Of a stretch of 37,098 nt of DNA, positions 14,199 to 22,054 are shown one piece after another (positions within the stretch are counted from its first letter, which is position 1; each line of letters starts with the position of its first letter). A program made the position numbers and the translations under genes. A model generated the notes under the pieces. It did not search any database. It was given only the letters and a program-made list of their open reading frames with translations, and had not been told where the DNA came from. This stretch comes from a virus: the IMG/VR virus record IMGVR_UViG_3300032516_000081, positions 1 to 37,098 of that record; one strand, written 5' to 3'.

Positions 14199-15518
14199 GT
14201 GTACGCGCTCGCGACCTCGGCCGGTCCGCGGCTCGCGGGCGCCTTCATGCGGAACGTGCAGACGCGCCTCACCTCGCCGACCTCCGGATCATCGAATACC
14301 TCCTCGACAGTCACGCTCCGGGCAGTCGCGCTCGATCCCTTCCGTCGCTCTCTCGCGGTCTCCTTCCAACTGGACCGCTCCGGAGCCTTCGGGTCTCCAT
14401 CGCAACAGACGAGCGCGAACGTCAACGGGACAGGATGGGCGGACACGCCGATTGCGTGGGCCTCGACGGCGATCAGTAACGGGCAATGGTGGTATCGAGC
14501 CCGGGCGGTCTCCGTCGCCATCGGCGCGGGTCCGGGCGTGACGTCGAGGTACGCCGGCGCGGTCGGCTTCCTACAGGCGGGCGGGGCGGGTATCACGCGC
14601 TCGCTCTACGTCTACGTCAATAAGGGGATATGGGCGACGACTGTCGAGGCGCGCTCGCTCTACGTCTACGTCAATAAGGGGATCTATCCGGGCGTCCTGT
14701 CGATCCTCTCGCGGAGCCTCTACCTCTACGTCAATGAGGGCTTCGTCTCGGTGCTCGCGTCGCGCTCGCTCTATCTCTATGAGAACGTCCGCGACGGCGA
14801 GGTCTTCCCGTTCCTCAATCATCTATCGCCGGAAGAGCAGTACGTCGGCGGACAGGTCGACCTCTTCGGGGACGGCTTCGGGCAGTACCTCGACGCGCGC
14901 GCGTCGGCGACGCTCACCGTCTCCTCGACGAATGGCGGCAACGTCGCCGACTTCGTGCGCGATGGGAGCTCGGCGGAGTGGCAGTCGACGAGCGGCGCGG
15001 CGGCGTGGATCCGCTTCACGTGGGGCGCGGCGAAGCGGATCGTCGCGATCGTCCTCGAGGGGTCGCGACTCGGCGGTACGGAGTGGGGCGTCCCGCTCTT
15101 CCGCTTTGACGACGCGAGCTCGCAGAATGGCGGCGTCGCGGTTCCCGCTCCGGTGCTACCCGCCGGGTCGTCGGCGGAGTACCCGGTCGGAGGCGAGCGG
15201 GTCGTCTACTGGCTCGCGACGCCGAAGGTCTCGACGTACGTCGAGGTCGCGATCGCCTCGGGCGGAGGAGGCACGAACCGCGGGCTCTCGGAGGCGTGGG
15301 TCATCGAAGAGATCGTGCCGGCACAGGCGGCCGAGACCGCGCGCGCCGTGCTCAATCTCGGGCTCCTCACGGAGCAGAACATGGGGATCGTCGCGTGGCA
15401 GAACCGGAGCCCGAACCTGTACCCGGCGAATAGCGGCGTTGCGCTCGGGCCGGCGGCGACGGTCACGGTCCCGACCGGCGCGGTCTCGGGCCTCGTGCAC
15501 GTCGAGGAGTCGACGTAA
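14199..15518 (+). CDS. Tail protein with RSLYVYVNKG repeats and a discoidin-like domain
   Basis: The start is GTG 14199. The protein has 439 residues. Residues 1-130 are beta-rich (TVTLRAVALDPFRRSLAVSF) and resemble a fibronectin- or Ig-like domain. Residues about 134-205 contain four copies of RSLY(V/L)Y(V/E)N..., spaced 17-20 residues apart. The C-terminal about 200 residues (ARASATLTVSSTNGGNVADF, RDGSSAEWQSTSGAAAWIRF, RIVAIVLEGSRLGG) look like an F5/8 type C (discoidin, galactose-binding-like) domain, a carbohydrate-binding fold. A host surface-binding role is likely. It ends in a TAATG overlap with the next gene. Confidence 0.7.
   Translation: MYALATSAGPRLAGAFMRNVQTRLTSPTSGSSNTSSTVTLRAVALDPFRRSLAVSFQLDRSGAFGSPSQQTSANVNGTGWADTPIAWASTAISNGQWWYRARAVSVAIGAGPGVTSRYAGAVGFLQAGGAGITRSLYVYVNKGIWATTVEARSLYVYVNKGIYPGVLSILSRSLYLYVNEGFVSVLASRSLYLYENVRDGEVFPFLNHLSPEEQYVGGQVDLFGDGFGQYLDARASATLTVSSTNGGNVADFVRDGSSAEWQSTSGAAAWIRFTWGAAKRIVAIVLEGSRLGGTEWGVPLFRFDDASSQNGGVAVPAPVLPAGSSAEYPVGGERVVYWLATPKVSTYVEVAIASGGGGTNRGLSEAWVIEEIVPAQAAETARAVLNLGLLTEQNMGIVAWQNRSPNLYPANSGVALGPAATVTVPTGAVSGLVHVEEST
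14597..14683 (+). repeat. Exact 33-bp direct repeat coding RSLYVYVNKG units
   Basis: Bases 14597-14629 and 14651-14683 are identical, 54 bases apart. They encode the first two of four RSLYVYVNKGI-type units; the third and fourth units (to about 14790) have diverged. Identity at the DNA level, including synonymous positions, indicates a recent duplication or gene conversion. Confidence 0.9.
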
Positions 15519-17977
15519 TGGCGATCCGGACGTCGGGCGGGAAGCACCTCGAGATCCTCGAGCCCGGGGCGCTCGTCAATCTCCCGATCGAGGTCGACGT
15601 CTACGATGGCGGATCGCCGGCGACGATGCTCGCGACGATCGAGCGGGCACAGGACGCGGCGCTACAGCTACAGCTATCCGAGCTCGGCGCCGGCCGCTTC
15701 GCGATCGCGCGCTCCGACCCGAAGGCGACGGCCGCCATTCTGGCGAAGGGGAACCTCGTCAAGATCAAGACGGGCGGCGTCTACCGCGGCGCGTGGTGGA
15801 TCGAAGAGCCCGAGACGATCCTCACCTCGACAGACGAGGCAGCCGGCGAGCTCGTGAAGGTGGCCGGCCGAGGAGCTCTCGCGTACCTCGAGCAAGCGGT
15901 CGTCTACCCGCCGGTATGGCCGACGGCCGCCGGCGCGTACCGCTCGGCCTCGCACGCCGCGAACGTGGACGCCGGAGCGACGACGATCGTCGTCGGCAAG
16001 CCGGCCGGCACGGCGAACGGCGACGTCCTCATCGCGGCCGTCGGCTTCGTGGGCGGGAGCTCGAAGGTGATCTCGCCTCCGACCGGATGGCGGGAGATCC
16101 GGCGCGAGGACAACGGGACCGCGCTCGGCGTCGCGTACTACCGCAAGCCGGCGACGACGTCGGAACCGGCGACCTATCAATGGGCCTTCTCGACGGTCAC
16201 GAAGGCAGTCGCGAACGTCATCGCCGTACAGAATGTCTCGAGCGACTTCACGCAATACGGCTTCGCCGCGGCCTCGAGCGGAACGGGGAGCTCGATCCGC
16301 AATCCGTCGCTCGACGTAGCGACCGTCGACGGGATCCTCCTCACCTTCGCCGCGGCTACCGCGGGCTCCGGGATGACGCCTCCCGTCGGGATGACGGAGG
16401 CGACCGACGACGCGCAGCGGTCGACGTCCCGCGTCATGGAGTCGGCCTACCTCATCGGGCCGGCGCTCGGGTCGACGGGTGACAAGAACACGACGAACAC
16501 GACGGGCGCGGCGTGGATCGGCGCGCAGATCTTCCTCCCGTCGACGGCGACACTCGACGTAGCCTTCGGAGGCGACACGCCGGGCGCGATCCTCGAGACG
16601 TTGATCGACCGCGCACAGGCGCGCGGGGCCATGACGTACCTCACGTATGACTTCTCGGGCACCGCGGACTCGGCCGGGCAGCCGTGGCCGGACACGTTCG
16701 AGCTCACTTTCCACGCCGGGACGTCGCTCCTCGACGTATGGCGGCAGCTTGTCGCTCTCGGCGTCGAGGGAGAGATGACGCACGATCTCAAGCTCTCCGC
16801 CTACGTCGACCGGAGCCGGGACCGGACGGGCGACGTCATTCTCCGCAAGGGCTATCACTTCCTCGGGAACGTCTCGAACGTCGGGCACCTCTCCGGGCTC
16901 CGGACCCGGCTCCTCGTCGAAGGCGCCGGCGGCCGACTGATCGAGGTCGGCCCGAGCTCGCTCGAGGCGAACCCGAAGATTGCGCGGCGCGAGGGATACG
17001 TCGCGATGGCGACCTCCGACGCCGCGACGGACCTCGCGCGCGCGGGGACGAAGAGCCTCGAGCTCGGGGAGCTCGAGGACGGGGCCCGGTCGATCCCGGT
17101 CACGCACGGGCTCCTCTCCGCGGGCCTGTACGAACCGTGGGAGGACTACCGGACGGGCGACGTGATCGGGCTCGATCCGGACGGGACAGGCGTCTACTCC
17201 GAGGAGCGCGTGATCGGGATCACGGTCGCGCAAGCCGGACCGCTCGACTACGGCGTCACGCTCGCGCTCAATTCGGTCGTCCTCGAGGCGGCGATCCGGA
17301 TGCGGAGGGAGCTCGACGCGCTCGCCGGATCGGGCTCGAGGAGCTCCGGAGGGAGCTCGCTCGGGCTCGGCGGAGGAGGGAGCTCGAGCGGGGGCGCCTC
17401 CGCCGGTCTCGTGGCGGCGACGGCCGGCGACGCGACCGGCTACCTCATCGACAAGATCTCTGTCTCGCCGAAGCTCTCGAAGGTGCTCGGCGGCGTCTCC
17501 GGGAACCGTCAAGTCGCGCTCGACGTGAACGTGCCGGCGCTCGGATCAGGCACGCCGGACGGGACGCGCTTCCTTCGCGATGACGGCTCGTGGTCGCTCC
17601 CTCCGGGCGGCGGTGCCGCGACGCCTTCCGCCTACGGCACCATCGGCGCCGGAACCGGGGCCGGCGTGAAGACGCTTACCCTGACGGTCTCGGGAATGAC
17701 TCTCGTGAGCACGACGCGGCTACGGGTCGACACGGCGGGGATCTACCTCGTCCACGCGCAACAGCTGATCCAGAGCGGCGGCGGGCTGTATTGGGGGATC
17801 TATAAGAACGGGGCGTGGGTGGCGCACTATTACAACGGCGACGGCTTGTTCGCGGACCGGATCGTCACGATCATGACTTACTTCGCGGTGAACGACTACG
17901 TCGAGGTCTACCAGTCCGCGAGCGTATCGAATGCGTGGTCCGGGACGCACTCGTCGTTCGCGATGCACAAGGTCTGA
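15518..17977 (+). CDS. Tail tip hub and receptor-binding protein with inserted adhesin module and C1q/TNF-like end
   Basis: ATG 15518 lies in a TAATG overlap. The protein has 819 residues. Residues 1-130 and about 345-620 appear to form one hub part (LEILEPGALVNLPIEVDVYD; DTPGAILETLIDRAQARGAM; TFHAGTSLLDVWRQLVALGV), like Siphovirus ReqiPepy6/Tal-type tail proteins. Between them is an insert of about 215 residues (NGDVLIAAVGFVGGSSKVIS, PPTGWREIRRE) of a lectin-like beta module also recognisable in the protein at 30978. A Gly/Ser linker and LPALGSGTPDGTRFLRDDGS hinge lead to a final jelly roll (GIYLVHAQQLIQSGGGLYWG, NDYVEVYQSASVSN) of C1q/TNF type, the likely receptor-binding head. Confidence 0.75.
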   Translation: MAIRTSGGKHLEILEPGALVNLPIEVDVYDGGSPATMLATIERAQDAALQLQLSELGAGRFAIARSDPKATAAILAKGNLVKIKTGGVYRGAWWIEEPETILTSTDEAAGELVKVAGRGALAYLEQAVVYPPVWPTAAGAYRSASHAANVDAGATTIVVGKPAGTANGDVLIAAVGFVGGSSKVISPPTGWREIRREDNGTALGVAYYRKPATTSEPATYQWAFSTVTKAVANVIAVQNVSSDFTQYGFAAASSGTGSSIRNPSLDVATVDGILLTFAAATAGSGMTPPVGMTEATDDAQRSTSRVMESAYLIGPALGSTGDKNTTNTTGAAWIGAQIFLPSTATLDVAFGGDTPGAILETLIDRAQARGAMTYLTYDFSGTADSAGQPWPDTFELTFHAGTSLLDVWRQLVALGVEGEMTHDLKLSAYVDRSRDRTGDVILRKGYHFLGNVSNVGHLSGLRTRLLVEGAGGRLIEVGPSSLEANPKIARREGYVAMATSDAATDLARAGTKSLELGELEDGARSIPVTHGLLSAGLYEPWEDYRTGDVIGLDPDGTGVYSEERVIGITVAQAGPLDYGVTLALNSVVLEAAIRMRRELDALAGSGSRSSGGSSLGLGGGGSSSGGASAGLVAATAGDATGYLIDKISVSPKLSKVLGGVSGNRQVALDVNVPALGSGTPDGTRFLRDDGSWSLPPGGGAATPSAYGTIGAGTGAGVKTLTLTVSGMTLVSTTRLRVDTAGIYLVHAQQLIQSGGGLYWGIYKNGAWVAHYYNGDGLFADRIVTIMTYFAVNDYVEVYQSASVSNAWSGTHSSFAMHKV

Positions 17978-18012
17978 CCCGCGTAGACTTGCGGCGAACA
18001 GGAGGGCGACCC

Positions 18013-18453
18013 GTGGCAGAAGCGAAGAGCGAACCGATCGAGGAGAAGCCGGTCCTCGAGCTCGAGGAGAAGGTCGCTCGGCGCGACACGCGGCGCGCGG
18101 AGCTCAAGGCGAAGCTCGACGACCCGGACGGGAGGGAATGGCACCGGAAGGCGCGCGCGAAGTGGCGCACGGCCGAGGAGCTCGCGACCGTGCTCGGCGT
18201 CGAGACGATCGAGATGTACGATCCCGAGCCGCTCCCGGACTTCCGGGCGAGCGCGCCCGCGCACGTGACGCGCCCGGACGTCTACGGCCGCTTCCTCGTC
18301 GACCGCGACACGCTCGTCGTGCACGACGTCTACGCCTCGAGCGAGGAGTGCGGGATCGACGGGATCCGGAACGGGACGTACGTGCACTTCCTCTCGGAGC
18401 TCCTCGAGACGATCGAGGAAGAGACTCCGTGCGCGGCGTGCATCGGCGCGTGA
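18013..18453 (+). CDS. 146-residue hypothetical protein after the tail genes
   Basis: The start is GTG 18013 with CAGGAGGG upstream. The N-terminal 55 residues are highly charged and helical (EPIEEKPVLELEEKVARRDT). The middle reads KWRTAEELATVLGVETIEMY, and the C-terminus is EETPCAACIGA with a single CxxC. No signal peptide or membrane segment is present. It may be a minor virion or tail-fibre assembly factor at the junction of the tail and lysis genes. No family is recognised. Confidence 0.7.
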   Translation: MAEAKSEPIEEKPVLELEEKVARRDTRRAELKAKLDDPDGREWHRKARAKWRTAEELATVLGVETIEMYDPEPLPDFRASAPAHVTRPDVYGRFLVDRDTLVVHDVYASSEECGIDGIRNGTYVHFLSELLETIEEETPCAACIGA

Positions 18454-18454
18454 C

Positions 18455-18784
18455 GTGGAGCTCCTCCTCTCGGGTGTAGGGCCGATCCTGATCTCCGTAG
18501 CGATCTCGCTCGGCGGGGCGCTCGTGATCTCCCGGTACGCCGGTCCCGCACAGGCGGCCTACGTCGCCGCACTCGAGAAGAGGCTCGCGATCGTGACCGC
18601 GGAACGCGACGAGCTCGACGACGACGCCGGCGGGCTCCGGGGCCGGATCTCCGAGCTCGAGCGACAGGTCGAAGAGCTCCGCACGCTCGGCAACGCGAAG
18701 GATCGCGAGATCGCCGACCTCTACCGACGGCTCGACGCCGACGAGCGACGCCTCACGGCCGACGAGAAGAGGCTCCCGCGATGA
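18455..18784 (+). CDS. Membrane-anchored coiled-coil protein (spanin- or holin-like)
   Basis: The start is GTG 18455, one base after the previous stop. The 109-residue protein has one N-terminal membrane helix (about residues 4-27, SGVGPILISVAISLGGALVI). A long coiled coil follows (about 38-106: ALEKRLAIVTAERDELDDD, RISELERQVEELRTL). This N-in membrane anchor plus coiled coil is the topology of i-spanins and of some holin partners. It is the first of the lysis-region genes and overlaps the next by 4 bases. The spanin reading is an inference from topology and context. Confidence 0.7.
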   Translation: MELLLSGVGPILISVAISLGGALVISRYAGPAQAAYVAALEKRLAIVTAERDELDDDAGGLRGRISELERQVEELRTLGNAKDREIADLYRRLDADERRLTADEKRLPR

Positions 18785-19113
18785 CCGAAGAGATGACGCT
18801 CCGTAGCGTCCTCGCGCTCCTCGCGACGCCTTCGGTGATCGTCGGTCTCGTGCTCGCCGGCGCCGGCTACGGGCTCACGTTCCTGTGGTCGGTCGACGTC
18901 CGCGATCCCGTGCGGCTCTACGGGATCGCCGTCGTCCCGGGTCTCGCCTTCCTCGCGCTCCTCTTCGGGCTCCGGCTCGCCGCGGGCGTCGCGAGCCCGG
19001 TCTATCCTGTGCTCATCGCCGATTGGCTCCTCTTCGCTAACGTGGCATTCGGCGCGGTCATCGCTCGCCGGCGCTTCGTCCGGCGGCGCCTCGGGACAGG
19101 AGACAAGGAATGA
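18781..19113 (+). CDS. Three-helix membrane protein, holin candidate
   Basis: ATG 18781 overlaps the upstream stop (ATGA). The 110-residue protein has three predicted membrane helices: about 16-36 (TPSVIVGLVLAGAGYGLTFL), 46-68 (LYGIAVVPGLAFLALLFGLR) and 73-93 (VYPVLIADWLLFANVAFGAV). A basic tail RRRFVRRR follows. Three helices with a positive C-terminus and a place directly before the peptidase gene fit a class I holin. No direct family match is recognised. Confidence 0.7.
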   Translation: MTEEMTLRSVLALLATPSVIVGLVLAGAGYGLTFLWSVDVRDPVRLYGIAVVPGLAFLALLFGLRLAAGVASPVYPVLIADWLLFANVAFGAVIARRRFVRRRLGTGDKE

Positions 19114-20048
19114 CGGAGGAACCGATCTACGGTCTAGGGGCGCTCCCGAACCCGCCCGACGCGCGGGACTACCCGGTCTCGGCGCTCTACGCGGCCGAGG
19201 GGCTCAATCCGACGCCCGTCGCCGCGCTTCCCGTGAGCTACCTCGCGCCGGGAATGCCTCCCGTGCTCGATCAGGGCGCGACTCCGCAATGCACCGCGTT
19301 CTCTACCTCGGCAATGAAGGCGTGGATGGATCGCCGGGATCAGGGGCGGTACTTCGACTTCGACGAGGGCCTCTTCTTTCGGCAGATCGGCGGGACGGCC
19401 GATGGCGCCTTCACGCGCGACGCCTTCGCGCAGATGCGCTCGGCCGGCTACCCGGTCGTCTCCTCGGGCGACGCCTCGGCGCACAGGATCGCCGCCTACT
19501 ACTCCGTCCCGGCGACGTACGCGGAGCTCAAGGCGGCGATCTACGATCTCGGGCCGATCGTCATCTCGACGGCATGGTATCGGTCATGGTTTACGCCGGG
19601 CCCGGACGGAGTCCTCCCGGCTCCGAACGTGATCGTCGGCGGGCACGCGATCGTCGCCTACGGATGGAGCGCGAAGGGCCTCCGGCTCCGCAATTCGTGG
19701 GGCCGCTATTGGGGGTCTCTCGACGGCGACTGCATCATGGCGCCGTACCAGATCGCCGCGCTTTGGGATGCGTGGAAGGCGGTCGACCAGATCGTGCACC
19801 CGATCCCGTACGTGCACACGGTCGACGTCCTCGCCCGGCCGAGCCTCAACGCCCGGAGCTCGCCGTCGACGGCGGCCGCGAAGATCGCCTCGCTCGCGTA
19901 CGGGCGCGACCTCGCGACGACGCGCCTCGAGAAGTACGGCGGGAAGTACGTCGCGAACGGCGTCGCGCGGACCGATTGGCTCGAGGTCAAGATCAGCGCG
20001 ACCCGGAAGGGATGGGTCGCGCGCGGCTATACCCGGCTCATCGGGTAG
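19110..20048 (+). CDS. Papain-like (C1A) cysteine peptidase with C-terminal SH3 domain, candidate endolysin
   Basis: The ATG 19110 start overlaps the holin candidate. The 312-residue protein has a full papain-type active site. Oxyanion Gln55 and Cys61 lie in LDQGATPQCTAFSTSAM, His179 in GGHAIVAYGW and Asn195 in LRNSWGRYWG. There is no signal peptide or evident propeptide, so exit would need a holin. Residues about 236-312 (LARPSLNARSSPSTAAAKIA, DWLEVKIS, GWVARGYTRL) form an SH3b-like domain, a common cell-wall-binding module. Membrane protein genes on both sides make it the best lysin candidate; no other lysin was found. A role in cleaving a host surface or peptidoglycan peptide is inferred. 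Confidence 0.82.
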   Translation: MTEEPIYGLGALPNPPDARDYPVSALYAAEGLNPTPVAALPVSYLAPGMPPVLDQGATPQCTAFSTSAMKAWMDRRDQGRYFDFDEGLFFRQIGGTADGAFTRDAFAQMRSAGYPVVSSGDASAHRIAAYYSVPATYAELKAAIYDLGPIVISTAWYRSWFTPGPDGVLPAPNVIVGGHAIVAYGWSAKGLRLRNSWGRYWGSLDGDCIMAPYQIAALWDAWKAVDQIVHPIPYVHTVDVLARPSLNARSSPSTAAAKIASLAYGRDLATTRLEKYGGKYVANGVARTDWLEVKISATRKGWVARGYTRLIG

Positions 20049-20061
20049 GAACGGAGGGAGC

Positions 20062-20325
20062 ATGGAAGTCTCGGAGCTCGCGACGCTCGGCGGAGTCGCT
20101 ATCGTCGTGACGATCCTCGTCGAAGTAATCAAGCGGGCGGCCGCGATGACGGAGGAGGCGATCGCTCGCTTCGGTCCGCTCCTCGCCGTCGTGCTCGGGT
20201 GCGCGATCGCGATCGGCGCGGCGGCGTACACGGGCGGCGATCTCGTCGCCGGGGCCCTTACCGGGCTCCTCGCCGGCGCGAGCGCCTCGGGCATCTACAG
20301 CTACGCGAAGGGCGTCCGCTCGTGA
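20062..20325 (+). CDS. Two-helix membrane protein, holin candidate
   Basis: ATG 20062 has CGGAGGGAG upstream. The 87-residue protein has one membrane helix near the N-terminus (about 5-25, ELATLGGVAIVVTILVEVIK) and a second segment (about 41-58, LLAVVLGCAIAIGAAAYTGG). A short Gly/Ala helix (LVAGALTGLLAGASASGIYS) follows and may be a third. This resembles short phage holins encoded next to the lysin. Two candidate holins flank the peptidase, so one could be an antiholin or accessory protein. Confidence 0.7.
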   Translation: MEVSELATLGGVAIVVTILVEVIKRAAAMTEEAIARFGPLLAVVLGCAIAIGAAAYTGGDLVAGALTGLLAGASASGIYSYAKGVRS

Positions 20326-20501
20326 AGTGGGCCCGGGTCCGCTCGTGGCACGCGGTCCGGACGTTCCTCCTCGGAGGTTCCGTCGAGACGTATTGCGGCC
20401 GCGTGATCGCCTCGCCCGCTCCGATCGCCGAGGATCTCCCGGCGGAGAAGTCGTGCGAGACGTGCCTCCGGATCATCGCGCGGGCGGCCGACTCCGGGTA
20501 G
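20322..20501 (+). CDS. 59-residue Cys-containing protein, last gene of rightward block R1
   Basis: The start is GTG 20322 in a GTGA overlap. The short protein reads VKWARVRSWHAVRTFLLGGS in its first part, with a single Cys at TYCGR and CETC later, giving three Cys (C...CxxC) and one His that could bind one metal ion. This type of tiny protein is common in phages of GC-rich hosts. It ends 21 bases before a strong hairpin. Function is unknown. Confidence 0.6.
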   Translation: MKWARVRSWHAVRTFLLGGSVETYCGRVIASPAPIAEDLPAEKSCETCLRIIARAADSG

Positions 20502-20522
20502 ATCTCACCGCCGGAGGACACA

Positions 20523-20559
20523 GAAGGGCCCGAGCTCCTCGGAAGAGCTCGGGCCCTTC
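20523..20559. terminator. Bidirectional hairpin between convergent blocks R1 and L2
   Basis: GAAGGGCCCGAGCTC (20523-20537) and GAGCTCGGGCCCTTC (20545-20559) are perfectly complementary over 15 bp with a 7-base loop. It lies between the stop of the rightward gene at 20501 and the stop of the leftward gene at 20563. There is no T-run on either side, but its position and strength strongly suggest a shared terminator. Confidence 0.8.
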
Positions 20560-20562
20560 GTG

Positions 20563-20730
20563 CTACTCGCCGCGGATCAGGACGACGGTAGCGAAGGCGA
20601 GGGCGATCGTGACGGCCGCGATCGCGAGGATGGCGAGAGCATCGGTCGCGTTCACCGCGACGTGGGCGCCGAAGTAGATGATCGCGCCGGCGAGGAACGC
20701 CGGGACGACGACCCGGTCGATCGTCTTCAT
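20563..20730 (-). CDS. 55-residue two-helix membrane protein, last gene of block L2
   Basis: The start is ATG 20730, overlapping the stop of the upstream gene (ATGA), and the stop is TAG at 20563-20565. The protein begins MKTIDRVVVPAFLAGAIIYF and continues LAILAIAAVTIALAFATVVL before the end IRGE, giving two membrane helices with a very short hydrophilic turn. No family is recognised. A small inner-membrane protein in a leftward accessory block could alter the host envelope, but there is no direct evidence. Confidence 0.65.
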   Translation of the reverse strand: MKTIDRVVVPAFLAGAIIYFGAHVAVNATDALAILAIAAVTIALAFATVVLIRGE

Positions 20731-20900
20731 CGCGGCACGACGCGGTAGCCGGACCGCTCGAGGGTCCGGAGGAATGCCTCGACGCGGTCGCGCCGGGGAT
20801 TGATCTCCATCGCGGAGAAGGAGGAGCTCCGCTTCATCCTATCCGCCTCTCGCTTCGACTCGTGGATCGCGAAGTCGATCGCGTACTCGAGGTCCGTCAT
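20727..20900 (-). CDS. 57-residue hypothetical protein of block L2
   Basis: I chose ATG 20900 because it overlaps the upstream stop (ATGA at 20897-20900); the longer frame to 21290 is a shadow of the neighbouring gene. The protein is basic and helical (MTDLEYAIDFAIHESKREAD, then RRDRVEAFLRTLERSGYRVV). The last segment looks like a helix-strand unit. No motif identifies it. Confidence 0.6.
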   Translation of the reverse strand: MTDLEYAIDFAIHESKREADRMKRSSSFSAMEINPRRDRVEAFLRTLERSGYRVVPR

Positions 20901-21541
20901 CGGTCGCCGTACAGGTAGCGGAGCTCGAGCTCCGAGAGCCCGACCTCCTCGGAGAGCCGGGCGACCTCGGCCCGGATGATCGGCTCGAGGGCGAGGAGGT
21001 CGCCGCACGTGACGTCCCGTTGATCCTCGAGGACCGTCGGCGACCGGGCGGCGCCGGCTTGTGTGATCCATTCGTCCCATTCGGCGAGGCGGTACGAATT
21101 GCCGGTCTTCGTCTTTACCTCGCGCTCGACGACGACCCGGACGCCGATCCATCCGTAGAGCTCCGACTCCTCGAAGTGGAAGCGGCGACCGACGAGGCGC
21201 CGGCACAGGGCCGAGAGTCGGAGGATCCCGCCGGCGCGTTCGATCGACGACTGGCCGAGCTTCCACGAGATCATAGGCTCCGCGGTCCATCGTCCCGGCC
21301 TCGCGGGGACCGGCTTCGGGTCGGGCATCTCGAACGTGACCGATGGATTGGCTCGGCGGCCTTCGACGGCCGTCTCCTCGTGCGTGTGCATCCTCACCGC
21401 GAGGTGGGCTCCGGAGTGGTAGCCGTACGCCTCGAGCGAGAGCCCGCTCGGGAGCTCATAGACCTCGAGGCGGAGCCCGGTCCGATCATCGCAGATCGTC
21501 ATCCCCGAGTCGTCCCGGACGATCCGGATCCGCTTATCCAT
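20897..21541 (-). CDS. 214-residue hypothetical protein of block L2
   Basis: The start is ATG 21541 with GAGGAGG on the minus strand just upstream; it overlaps the upstream gene by 8 bases. It is the largest protein of the block. Residues 1-65 are strand-rich (KRIRIVRDDSGMTICDD, LRLEVYELPSGLSLEAYGYH). Residues about 85-145 include a helix and RFHFEESELYGWIGVRVVVE. The C-terminal 55 residues are helical (CGDLLALEPIIRAEVARLSE). Nothing matches an enzyme motif that I know. Confidence 0.7.
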   Translation of the reverse strand: MDKRIRIVRDDSGMTICDDRTGLRLEVYELPSGLSLEAYGYHSGAHLAVRMHTHEETAVEGRRANPSVTFEMPDPKPVPARPGRWTAEPMISWKLGQSSIERAGGILRLSALCRRLVGRRFHFEESELYGWIGVRVVVEREVKTKTGNSYRLAEWDEWITQAGAARSPTVLEDQRDVTCGDLLALEPIIRAEVARLSEEVGLSELELRYLYGDR

Positions 21542-21746
21542 GCCTTCCTCCTCTCCCGAGGATCGCCTCGGGCGTTCCGAGCCGGTCGATCAGGCGCTCG
21601 GCCTCGACGTACCGGCGGGTCTCCGGCGCTCCGGCATCGTGCCACGTGCGCCGGCTCATCATGGCGGCGAACCTCCGCCGGGCCCGGGCGTCCGCCCGGT
21701 CGACGATCCGGCCGAGCCGGCGGTAGCGAGCTCCGAGCGACCTCAT
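21534..21746 (-). CDS. 70-residue basic hypothetical protein of block L2
   Basis: ATG 21746 overlaps the upstream TGA (ATGA); longer starts in this frame would run through the neighbouring gene. The protein is rich in arginine (MRSLGARYRRLGRIVDRADA, RARRRFAAMMSRRTW), then acidic-helical (YVEAERLIDRLGTPEAILG). The charge suggests nucleic-acid contact, but this is weak. No known family. Confidence 0.6.
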   Translation of the reverse strand: MRSLGARYRRLGRIVDRADARARRRFAAMMSRRTWHDAGAPETRRYVEAERLIDRLGTPEAILGRGGRHG

Positions 21747-22054
21747 GATCCCGATCCCCACGGGTCGCTCGTCGTGATCTTCCCGTCGACGAACCCGGTC
21801 GCCATGACGGCGTGCCCGGGATGCACCGCGACGACCTCCTCGGCCGTTTCCGCAATCGCGACGAGGGCGGGATCGACGCCGGCCGAGACGAGCTTCTCTC
21901 GGCCGGACCTCGTGAGCTTCGGCACCCGGTCCGGGATGGGCCCGTGGTCCGGGTAGCCGTCCGGGAGCGGGCTCACGTGGGCGTAGGCGAACCGCGTCGA
22001 GTAGTACCGGACCGCGCGGCCGCAGATCCGGCAGACGAAGCCGTCGGCGGTCAC
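21743..22054 (-). CDS. 103-residue protein with an N-terminal zinc-knuckle-like CxxC
   Basis: The start is GTG 22054, overlapping the upstream stop (GTGA). Residues 6-15 read GFVCRICGRAV; only this Cys pair is present, with histidines later in the sequence. The C-terminal half (EKLVSAGVDPALVAIAETAE, VVAVHPGHAVMATGFV) is alpha/beta. No family is recognised. Confidence 0.65.
   Translation of the reverse strand: MTADGFVCRICGRAVRYYSTRFAYAHVSPLPDGYPDHGPIPDRVPKLTRSGREKLVSAGVDPALVAIAETAEEVVAVHPGHAVMATGFVDGKITTSDPWGSGS

Noticed and set aside
15674-17512. Minus-strand open frame of 612 residues
   Set aside because: Antisense shadow of the tail hub gene with the same Arg-rich makeup and no ribosome site.
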